From positions 1 through 9,674 of the forward strand of contig JBBTVI010000049.1 of assembly GCA_038063315.1 (NCBI GenBank): a stretch of DNA of 9,674 nucleotides. The letters are read 5' to 3'. Of this stretch, positions 1-5,911 are shown one piece after another (position 1 is the first letter of the stretch; every line of letters starts with the position of its first letter). This DNA is from JBBTVI01 sp038063315. Its GTDB lineage: Bacteria; Patescibacteriota; Minisyncoccia; Sungbacterales; HO2-52-23. The position numbers and the translations under genes are program-made. The notes beneath the pieces are model-generated. The model made no database searches, was not told the DNA's origin, and saw nothing but the letters and a program-made list of their open reading frames with translations.

Positions 1-77
1 TCGCTGCTGCTCCTCGCGATGACGATCGAAATGGATTGCCGCGCGCCCCCTCGCAACTCGGGGTCGCTCGCAATGAC
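1..77 (+). repeat. Dispersed inverted-repeat element, copy A (partial, cut by window edge)
   Basis: The block contains the family's right half: GGATTGCCGCGCGCCCCC at 33-50 and the end CTCGCAATGAC at 67-77. A further degenerate CTCGCGATGAC end at 13-23 shows this is the right part of a two-unit composite like the copy at 6557-6705, sharing the linker gatcgaaat or ggtcgaaat. It lies downstream of the isomerase gene. The left part is outside the window. Confidence 0.8.
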
Positions 78-111
78 GGATGGGAGGGGTTACTAAGGGA
101 GGAGTAATTCT

Positions 112-1080
112 TTAGTGTGCAATCATCTTCTTAAATTCTTCTACCATCGGAACTTCTTCCGCATCAAGGCCGTATTGCTGCGCGGTGTAATACGCGGTCC
201 AGAAGCCGAGGATGATTGTCGCAAAAATCTTATGGACGGGCGATGTCCCCGCCATCTCGACAAAATCCACTTTGAGTCCCCTGCTCTCGTAGAGCATCTT
301 GAGAACCTGCATGCGACGCGTGATCTGCGGGTGGTCATCCTGGTCGCTGAGAAAGAGGAACCGGAACCGGTCGGAAAGCTGCTTATTCGCGTCTGCAACG
401 GAAAAGCCGGTCATCTCATTGTGATTGAGTTCCGGAAACACATTGGAGAACGCCGGTATTTTTCCGGTCTCGTTGAGCGTGATTTTCCATATATAGCCGA
501 TCGGATGATTTCTCGCCGACGTATAGACGACCGGAATATACTCCTTGAATTTTGCCGCAAGTTCCCTGCCTTTGTCTTCGTAAATTTCGGTCTTGAGGTC
601 GGTGGCGAGCGCTTCGGTCTCGGTGAGCGCATTCTTTTCTCCCATGAGAGCGAGGAGAGCGCGGAAACTGTATCCGATAGCGGAGCGCGGCTGGATTCCG
701 GTTGCGGGAAACCGGATATAGGGCGTCTCGTCCCTTTGAGCCATCTCGAAAAGATTTCCTCCAACGGACATGCACGCGCGCGCGATTCCCCGTTCTCCGG
801 CCTCGCGGTATGCGTCAATTGTTTCTTCGGTTCCGCCCGAATAGGAGCTTGCGATCATGAGGCGCTCCGCGACTGTTTTTTCCGATGTCGGCGGCAGGCC
901 GTAGTCCCGATGGATGATTATATTTGCTTCCGGCTTCCAGACCTTGATGAGGCCGGTTGCGAGGTTGGACCCGCCCATGCCAGCAACAATAAATTTATCC
1001 GCTTTTTTTAAGCGCGCGGCGTTTTCAATTGTCGGCGTCCATGAAAACTGTTTGGCAAAATTTTTAATGGCATCGTACAT
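112..1080 (-). CDS. Bifunctional phosphoglucose/phosphomannose isomerase (SIS domain)
   Basis: This predicted cytoplasmic enzyme interconverts glucose-6-phosphate and fructose-6-phosphate, and mannose-6-phosphate and fructose-6-phosphate. The 322 residues match the usual length of the short PGI/PMI family. The N-terminal SIS domain shows GMGGSN (34-39) and the sugar-phosphate loop SYSGGTEET (79-87). PRSAIGY lies at 131-137. In the second half NETGK (Glu204) and ELNHNEMTGF (His220) fit the catalytic Glu and His of the archaeal-type PGI/PMI enzymes, and Lys317 or Lys318 near the C-terminus fits the family's catalytic lysine. The ATG at 1080 is the natural start, because the SIS fold begins about 28 residues later; no Shine-Dalgarno precedes it. 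It lies downstream of gnd on the same strand, separated by a 231-base repeat-filled gap, so it is probably a separate or attenuated unit. The family call is firm; dual specificity is inferred from the family. Confidence 0.9.
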   Translation of the reverse strand: MYDAIKNFAKQFSWTPTIENAARLKKADKFIVAGMGGSNLATGLIKVWKPEANIIIHRDYGLPPTSEKTVAERLMIASSYSGGTEETIDAYREAGERGIARACMSVGGNLFEMAQRDETPYIRFPATGIQPRSAIGYSFRALLALMGEKNALTETEALATDLKTEIYEDKGRELAAKFKEYIPVVYTSARNHPIGYIWKITLNETGKIPAFSNVFPELNHNEMTGFSVADANKQLSDRFRFLFLSDQDDHPQITRRMQVLKMLYESRGLKVDFVEMAGTSPVHKIFATIILGFWTAYYTAQQYGLDAEEVPMVEEFKKMIAH

Positions 1081-1086
1081 TGGAAG

Positions 1087-1118
1087 AGTATTATGGGGTT
1101 TGTATTATGTATTATGGG
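1087..1118 (-). repeat. AT-rich CATAAT/ATTATG element, site I
   Basis: Read on the minus strand, 1116 to 1087 matches 6747-6776 of site IV at 26 of 30 positions by hand alignment. It contains two copies of ATTATG spaced by TATTATG and lies immediately upstream of the isomerase start, in inverted orientation to site II across copy B. Confidence 0.7.
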
Positions 1119-1137
1119 AGGGAAACAAAAGATCGTC

Positions 1138-1149
1138 GGATGCATTCCC
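1138..1149. repeat. 12-base direct repeat GGATGCATTCCC, left copy
   Basis: An exact second copy is at 1274-1285, so the pair brackets repeat copy B with short spacers (8 and 20 bases). It could be a target-site duplication or an outer part of the repeat family, since similar GGAATGC sequence follows copy D (6710-6716). Confidence 0.55.
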
Positions 1150-1157
1150 TCCCGCTC

Positions 1158-1253
1158 GTCATTGCGAGGAGGCCTGCCGCAGGCCGACGAAGCAATCCAA
1201 AATCCTGGATTGCCGCGCTCCCCCTCGACAGACTCGGGGTCGCTCGCAATGAC
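1158..1253 (+). repeat. Dispersed inverted-repeat element, copy B (complete)
   Basis: This 96-base unit begins GTCATTGCGAG (1158-1168) and ends CTCGCAATGAC (1243-1253), an exact 11-base terminal inverted repeat. Inside, CCTGCCGCAGG makes a short palindrome, GACGAAGCAATCC is followed by GGATTGCCGCGC, and a C-rich tract precedes ACTCGGGGTCG. Any long frame across it is repeat-derived. It fills the gap between gnd and the isomerase and may form a cruciform or RNA hairpin. Confidence 0.9.
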
Positions 1254-1282
1254 ACCTGTGAGGGGTTGCCATTGGATGCATT

Positions 1283-1317
1283 CCCATAATTCATAATTCC
1301 AGTCCCATACTTCATGG
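1283..1317 (+). repeat. AT-rich CATAAT element, site II, covering the gnd stop codon
   Basis: The 27 bases 1283-1309 match 5875-5901 of site III at 24 positions, including an exact CCAGTCCCATA. CCATACTTCAT (1305-1315) recurs exactly at 6739-6749. The gnd stop (1312-1314) lies inside the element. Confidence 0.75.
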
Positions 1318-2205
1318 TTTTATATCGTGTCCCCCGAATCGGTTGCGCAGCGCCGTGAGGATTTTTCCTGAATATGTCGGGTTATCGCGCGAGCGGCTGC
1401 GAAACTCGACGGACGCCGCAATGACCGGCGCGTTGATACCGAGCTCTTTCGCGGTTTCAACAGTCCACAGGCCCTCGCCGCTTTGCTCCACGCCGGCCGA
1501 TACCGGGTCGAGATCCGCTCCGTATTCTTGATATGCGTCGACGAGCCATCCGATGAGGCGCGATTCGATGACGCTTCGGCGATTATAAAGCGCTGCGACC
1601 ATCATGAGGTTAAAATCAAGCGGCGCGTTTTTGAGGATTGAAAATCCCTCGGCGATTGATTGCATTATACCATATTCCATGCCATTATGTATCATTTTGG
1701 CAAAATGTCCGGCGCCCGACGCGCCCAGATACGCGTAAGCGCCGGGGGCCGCGAGGTCGCGAAAGAGATCTTCAAGCCGTTCAAAAATTTCACGTTCTCC
1801 TCCGATCATGACGCAGGCGCCGTCTTTGGCGCCCGCCGGTCCTCCACTCACTCCCGCGTCAAGAAAATGGATACCGCGCTTTTTCAGTTCGTCGGCGCGG
1901 CGCATGGAATCCTTATAAAAAGAATTTCCGCCGTCAATGATGGTATCGTCCGGCGTGACGAACGGCGTGAGTTCCGTCAAAGCGGAATCCACTACGCCGT
2001 GCGGGAGCATGAGCCATATTGTTCTCGGCGGCCTAAGCCCTTCAGTGAGCGCCTCAAACGATTCCGGGGTTTGGGCGCCGCACGCTGCGGCGTTGCGCAT
2101 GGCCTCGGCATTTTTATCAAACGCGACGACCGTGTGCTGTTTCTCGCACAGGCGCTCGACTATTCCCATTCCCATTTTTCCGAGCCCGATAAATCCGATA
2201 GTCAT
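1312..2205 (-). CDS. gnd: 6-phosphogluconate dehydrogenase, decarboxylating, short form
   Basis: The enzyme oxidatively decarboxylates 6-phosphogluconate to ribulose-5-phosphate in the oxidative pentose phosphate pathway. The 297 residues fit the short GndA/YqeC-like class rather than the ~470-residue E. coli type. The Rossmann motif GLGKMG is at 7-12, followed by MLPHG (66-70), DGGNS (91-95) and the substrate loop DAGVSGGPAGAKDG (116-129). The catalytic helix FAKMIHNGMEYG holds Lys170 and Glu177. GEGLWTVETA (243-252) is also typical. The second beta strand ends in Asp30-Lys31 where NADP enzymes carry Asn-Arg, which suggests NAD is preferred; this is an inference. The ATG at 2205 gives the standard N-terminus. 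The gene starts 12 bases after the stop of the upstream orphan, with GGAG some 15 bases before the ATG inside that gene, so translational coupling is likely. The TGA stop at 1312-1314 lies inside an AT-rich repeat element. Confidence 0.93.
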   Translation of the reverse strand: MTIGFIGLGKMGMGIVERLCEKQHTVVAFDKNAEAMRNAAACGAQTPESFEALTEGLRPPRTIWLMLPHGVVDSALTELTPFVTPDDTIIDGGNSFYKDSMRRADELKKRGIHFLDAGVSGGPAGAKDGACVMIGGEREIFERLEDLFRDLAAPGAYAYLGASGAGHFAKMIHNGMEYGIMQSIAEGFSILKNAPLDFNLMMVAALYNRRSVIESRLIGWLVDAYQEYGADLDPVSAGVEQSGEGLWTVETAKELGINAPVIAASVEFRSRSRDNPTYSGKILTALRNRFGGHDIKP

Positions 2206-2217
2206 AGGACAGCCGGA

Positions 2218-3504
2218 TTACTCCGGTTTTGGATAAAGTATTCGCGCAATTTTGGCGCGGGTCGAGATAACCAATTTTCGCATGTCGCGGACAAATTCCG
2301 CGCCGCGGCCTGTTTTATTTTCACGCGCATCATTCAGAAGCGCGGCAAACGGCTGAAAGGCGGTCGGCTCTGTGACGGGATCGAAATGTCCGTAATCCCA
2401 TGCATCCCAATTTTGTGGCGCCTCGATTCCGTATTGTCCAAAGATATCGCAGCAGCGCTCTGCAAACTGGTTCCACGCTTGGGATAATTCGATACGCTCC
2501 GGAGTTTGGTGCGATACCACGTTGTTTGTTTCTTTGGCGATTTCCTCTTCTTGGTATGCCTTTAATGCGGCGCCCAAAAGGAATGCGCTCCGTAGTGTGC
2601 GGTCAAGACCGGTTAAACTCTGCAATTGCAATGTCCGCAATTCAATACCTTTGGTTTGGCCGAGTTCGAGTTCGTCTTCATATCGGTCGTAGATCCCGGC
2701 GGCTCCTTTAATGTTCCATGAACGGCGTTTGTATGGTCGGAGCAGGCGCCATCCGGTCGTGCTCCATCCCGTGGCTTCCAGTGCGCGAGAGAGAATGTAT
2801 GCCTGAGTGCTGACAGATTCAGAAACAGATTCAGGAAGCGTAGTGATGCCGCCAATAGTTAGATGGAGAGGGTGTTTGGGCCACCATTCTTTCTTGGATG
2901 ATGAGATTGTATCGTCCTCCGCATTTTCTTTATCCATTGGGATCAAACCCATTTCGATCAACGCCTGCACTTCGCGCGAGAGTGTGTGATAGTAATGGAC
3001 GGGCTTATGCGCGAATTCCCAGAGTTTGTCATTGCCAGCCGGTACGCCGAGCTTTGCCGTCTTACTATATTTTTCGCGTGTTGATGAGCGCCAGCGGGAG
3101 TGTTGCGTATCGGTCCATGTCTCCGCGTCTTTGGGGCGTACGCTTTGTTCGCGTATTTCTATTTCAATGCCCAGCGTTGGCGCATATGGAGACGGATTCT
3201 CCTCATGATATTCAAGCCAGTGCCGTCGCAGAAATTTGTTATCATCTTTTTCCTCCGGCTCCCCACGGAGAGATTTTTCTTTGCGCGCCTCATGGCGCAA
3301 TCGTTGGACGGTTGCAAGACGCGTTTCGACAATATCGCGCGTTTCCTGATATTCCCCTCTATTATAGGTATGGTCAATGTTATCATCTACTGCGGCTTCA
3401 TAGCCGAAGTCCTCTTCCGGTATATCATAATATTCGTCGGTCTCATCGCTGTCGTCTCGGCTTTCTTCGCCTCGCTCCTCGTTTTCTTCGCGCGGTTCAA
3501 ACAT
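2218..3504 (-). CDS. Orphan protein with motifs resembling the carboxylate-amine ligase fold
   Basis: I do not recognise this 428-residue protein as a named family. Residues 1-60 are very acidic and low-complexity, probably disordered; 60-105 are charged and helical. From 110 on there is an ordered core. Four motifs occur in the order and rough spacing of the GCS2/amidoligase (COOH-NH2 ligase) fold: LGIEIEI (111-117, like the metal-binding GxExE strand), WEFAHKP (162-168, like the E-x-x-x-x-P strand), HPLHLTIGG (211-219, like the HxH strand) and GIELRTL (286-292, like the IEfR strand). The C-terminal 130 residues look helical. No signal peptide or membrane segment is visible. The ATG at 3504 lacks a Shine-Dalgarno; the frame stays open 11 codons upstream to a TAG. 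It sits between a helical orphan and gnd inside the zwf unit. That it is a real gene is likely (same strand, tight packing); the ligase assignment is tentative. Confidence 0.75.
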   Translation of the reverse strand: MFEPREENEERGEESRDDSDETDEYYDIPEEDFGYEAAVDDNIDHTYNRGEYQETRDIVETRLATVQRLRHEARKEKSLRGEPEEKDDNKFLRRHWLEYHEENPSPYAPTLGIEIEIREQSVRPKDAETWTDTQHSRWRSSTREKYSKTAKLGVPAGNDKLWEFAHKPVHYYHTLSREVQALIEMGLIPMDKENAEDDTISSSKKEWWPKHPLHLTIGGITTLPESVSESVSTQAYILSRALEATGWSTTGWRLLRPYKRRSWNIKGAAGIYDRYEDELELGQTKGIELRTLQLQSLTGLDRTLRSAFLLGAALKAYQEEEIAKETNNVVSHQTPERIELSQAWNQFAERCCDIFGQYGIEAPQNWDAWDYGHFDPVTEPTAFQPFAALLNDARENKTGRGAEFVRDMRKLVISTRAKIARILYPKPE

Positions 3505-3537
3505 GAGGTTGAAACGGTCGCGTTTATATTCCAGCGA

Positions 3538-3660
3538 CTAGTGCCAACGGCTCAATTGGGCATCAGATAAGTCAAATGGCGTAAGATCGTGCGCGCGCAT
3601 GATCGCATTTAACCGTTCCATTGCGGCGATGAGAGCATCGTGTGCGCTTTGGTTCGTGGT
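3538..3660 (-). other. Alternative-frame 3' tail of the helical orphan (frameshift candidate)
   Basis: This segment reads in the frame one base off from the preceding gene. From the ACC at 3660 it encodes about 40 residues including HDALIAAMERL, AIMRAHDL and DLSDAQL, ending in Trp-His and a TAG at 3538-3540. The composition is that of a normal helical protein end, unlike the Arg/Cys/His-rich end of the original frame. It would bring the gene to within 33 bases of the next start, in keeping with the tight spacing of this unit. Confidence 0.55.
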
Positions 3661-4222
3661 GCGCGGCAATGGCGAGTAATGTCTCGAGCGCATATTCGCC
3701 GTCATATTGTCGGAGCCGTGTTGCGGCGTTTTCAGGATATTCGGCTGTGAAAGTGTTTTCCGCGAACTGGAGTAATTGTCCGGAATTCTCCGGCATTCCG
3801 ACACGCTGCAAGATCTCAAGAATGTGATCCTTATTGGTGCGATCCGTATCGCACGCCACCTCGTCGTGGAGCAGAAGTTCTCCAAGTCGTTGGGCATCTT
3901 GCGGCGTTGCACAAATCGCAAGAGTTTCAATGTGCTTATAGAGTTCCCATCCGCGATCTCCAGGATTAGATTCGTTTGTTTCGTTCTCTCGTAACCTATC
4001 GAGAATATATGTAACTGCTTTTCCATCTTCCGCTTGTAGGCGACGTCGCAAGCTCACCATTTCCGGCGTTCTAGAACCGCTGCAGAAGCGGAAGTCATGA
4101 TGGCGTATTTCTGCAAATAGTGTTTCGAGGCGTTCGCGATCTGCGGACGTCAAAATGTTTTCTCTGTTTTCAGACGGTTGCATTTCTTCCACTGATTCCG
4201 ACTGTAGTCTTTCATGTGACAT
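3572..4222 (-). CDS. Helical orphan protein, HEAT-like, probably frameshifted near its 3' end
   Basis: Family not recognised. The 216-residue reading frame begins at an ATG 21 bases after the zwf stop, without a Shine-Dalgarno. After a polar N-terminus (1-25) it is predominantly amphipathic helices: around 26-41, 65-80, 92-104, 107-120, 130-141, 146-159 and 163-188. The pattern of leucines and alanines resembles HEAT-type repeats and suggests a cytoplasmic scaffold or binding protein. After about residue 189 the sequence abruptly becomes Arg-, Cys- and His-rich and ends, whereas the next frame over the same DNA encodes a plausible helical tail down to a TAG at 3538. A one-base indel near 3640-3665 is therefore likely, and the intact product would be about 226 residues. 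This could be a sequencing error, a true pseudogene-forming mutation or, less likely, a programmed shift. It is probably co-transcribed with zwf and the next orphan. Confidence 0.65.
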   Translation of the reverse strand: MSHERLQSESVEEMQPSENRENILTSADRERLETLFAEIRHHDFRFCSGSRTPEMVSLRRRLQAEDGKAVTYILDRLRENETNESNPGDRGWELYKHIETLAICATPQDAQRLGELLLHDEVACDTDRTNKDHILEILQRVGMPENSGQLLQFAENTFTAEYPENAATRLRQYDGEYALETLLAIAAHHEPKRTRCSHRRNGTVKCDHARARSYAI

Positions 4223-4243
4223 ATGTTGAGTTTATTTTTCATT

Positions 4244-5710
4244 TTACGTTTCCGTTCCGTCCCATCCTGCATCATACTCTATGAGCGGCAGGTTGCGCCA
4301 ACCGTCGAGAATAGGCGTGATGAAACGCCACGAGGCCATGACCTCGGCGGTGCTTGCGAAAAGCGTCCGGTCCCCGCGGATGCAGTCGTAGAGGATCCGT
4401 TCATACGGCTCCGGCAGTTTCTCCATGTCCGAATCCGCAGCGTACGCAAACGAGAGCGTCCGTGGCATAATGTCTTTTTGAAATCCGGGTTTTTTTGCCC
4501 AAAAAAGAATCGAAATGTTTTCCTTGGGCTTCAGGCCGAAGATGAGTTCATTTTGATGACGGCGCGTTCCGGCTGAGGCATTCTCCGCGCTCGCGCCCCC
4601 GCGTTCGGATAAATTTTTTTGCGCGCCGTCGCCCGGCGTTATGCATGATGGATTCTCCTTGAAGACAATTCGTATCCGGGTTTTGTCCTCGTGCATCTTC
4701 TTTCCGCTCTCCAGAATAAACGGGACGCCGCGCCATCTCTTGTTCGCGATATGCGCCGTGATGCGAAAATACGTCTCGGTGTCGGAATCGGGCCGGATCC
4801 CGCGGTGTGTTGTGTATCCTTTGTACTGTCCGCGTCGGACAACATCGGGGTCAAAGGGTAACGCGATCGGCTGAAGGGCTTCAAAGACATCCGCGCGCGC
4901 TTTTTGTATGGCGCCCGCATCGGTCCCTCCGGGATCTTCCATGGCGATAAGGGCGAGCATCTGCAGAATGTGGTTTTGCCCGACGTCGCGGAGCGCGCCC
5001 ACGGCGTCGTAGAATTCTCCGCGGTTTTGGACGCCCTCGGCCTCGTGCATGAGAATTTCAACGCGCTCAATGTGGCACGCGTTCCAAAGCGGCTGAAAAA
5101 TCGTGTTGGCAAAGCGAAACGCGATGATATTCTGAAGCGACTCTTTGGCCAGATAATGGTCAATGCGAAAAATCTGTTCCTCCTTAAAAAGAAGGCCGAG
5201 CATCCGGTCAAGTTTTTCCGCGGCCCGAAGATCGTTGCCGAACGGTTTTTCAACGATGATGCGCGTCCAGCCAGCGTCTCCGCTGCACGGAATGGAAAGG
5301 CCGGAATCCGCCAGATTCTGAAAAATTGTCTCGTAAAACGCCGGCGGAACCGCGAGGTAAAAAAGTTTGTTTGCGCACTGTCCGGCGCGCTCGTCCAGAT
5401 CAATGAGGAGCCGCGCGAGTTTTTCGTACGCGGCCGGATCGTCGAAAAGCCCGCTTGTGTAATGCGCGCCCGCCAGAAGTTTTTCGATTTGCTCTTCCCC
5501 CTTCGCATCGCGCAGGGTCGCGTCGCGGACAAACGCGCGAAATTCGTCGTCCGTGCGCTCGCCGCGTGCGAAGCCGACAATGCGAAATTCCTCCGGCAGA
5601 CACCCTGCGCGGTACAAATCAAAAAACGCCGGCAGGATTCTCCGCCGGCTGAGATCTCCCGTGGCGCCGAAGATGATGAGGGTGGTAAGCGTATTTGAAC
5701 GCGTGTACAC
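4244..5710 (-). CDS. zwf: Glucose-6-phosphate 1-dehydrogenase
   Basis: The enzyme oxidises glucose-6-phosphate to 6-phosphogluconolactone, normally with NADP, and is the entry step of the oxidative pentose phosphate pathway. From the GTG at 5710 it is 488 residues, the usual length. The dinucleotide fold starts with GATGDLS (15-21); EKPFG is at 154-158. RIDHYLAKE (182-190) supplies phosphate-binding His185 and Lys189 with Asp184, and GALRDVGQNH (238-247) supplies the catalytic base His247. The C-terminal domain has YKGYT (296-300) and ERILYDCIRGDRTLF (437-451). A Gly/Ala-rich stretch at about 358-382 is a loop insertion. The frame stays open upstream to an ATG at 5785, but those extra 25 codons begin inside a dispersed repeat and do not resemble the family; GTG at 5710, ten codons before the core, is preferred. 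It is the first gene of the four-gene unit ending in gnd. Confidence 0.93.
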   Translation of the reverse strand: MYTRSNTLTTLIIFGATGDLSRRRILPAFFDLYRAGCLPEEFRIVGFARGERTDDEFRAFVRDATLRDAKGEEQIEKLLAGAHYTSGLFDDPAAYEKLARLLIDLDERAGQCANKLFYLAVPPAFYETIFQNLADSGLSIPCSGDAGWTRIIVEKPFGNDLRAAEKLDRMLGLLFKEEQIFRIDHYLAKESLQNIIAFRFANTIFQPLWNACHIERVEILMHEAEGVQNRGEFYDAVGALRDVGQNHILQMLALIAMEDPGGTDAGAIQKARADVFEALQPIALPFDPDVVRRGQYKGYTTHRGIRPDSDTETYFRITAHIANKRWRGVPFILESGKKMHEDKTRIRIVFKENPSCITPGDGAQKNLSERGGASAENASAGTRRHQNELIFGLKPKENISILFWAKKPGFQKDIMPRTLSFAYAADSDMEKLPEPYERILYDCIRGDRTLFASTAEVMASWRFITPILDGWRNLPLIEYDAGWDGTET

Positions 5711-5743
5711 GTTTAAGAAACTGTTGAAAAAGACATTGCATTC

Positions 5744-5830
5744 GTCATTGCGAGCGACCCCGAGTTGCGAGGGGGCGCGCGGCAATCCATTGGCCTTGGA
5801 TTGCTTCGTCGCCTGGCTCCTCGCAATGAC
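5744..5830 (-). repeat. Dispersed inverted-repeat element, copy C (complete, inverted)
   Basis: An 87-base unit with the same exact 11-base ends (5744-5754 and 5820-5830) but in opposite orientation: the GGGGTCGC half comes first. The inner spacer differs (AAGGCCAAT in the RC). It lies directly upstream of zwf, and its end supplies the spurious in-frame ATG at 5785. Confidence 0.9.
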
Positions 5831-5847
5831 GCATATTAAGCGGTCCT

Positions 5848-5911
5848 TAATTATGTATTATGGGAATTTCCGAACCCATAATACTTAATACCAGTCCCAT
5901 AATACATGATT
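5848..5911 (+). repeat. AT-rich CATAAT element, site III, with head-to-head copies
   Basis: It holds an inverted half (5848-5864) and a direct half (5875-5911). CCAGTCCCATA at 5891-5901 is shared with site II. The element runs into the stop codon of the DUF3105 gene (5910-5912). Confidence 0.75.
5851..5888. terminator. Perfect-core hairpin, possible bidirectional terminator or processing site
   Basis: GTATTATGGG (5855-5864) and CCCATAATAC (5875-5884) form an exact 10-base stem around a 10-base loop; extending to TTAT and TTAA on the flanks gives 13 of 14 pairs. It lies 22 bases downstream of the DUF3105 stop. The stem is AT-rich and no strong U-run follows, so it is not a classical Rho-independent terminator; the role is inferred. 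Confidence 0.45.

Noticed and set aside
115..1011. Long plus-strand frame opposite the isomerase gene
   Set aside because: It is the antisense of a clear enzyme gene; no family resemblance and no initiation signal. The same holds for long plus-strand frames opposite gnd, zwf and the protease.
914..1296. Overlapping plus- and minus-strand frames across the gnd-isomerase gap encoding Arg/Pro-rich peptides
   Set aside because: They are translations of the repeat copy and antisense of the isomerase; similar frames arise at every copy.
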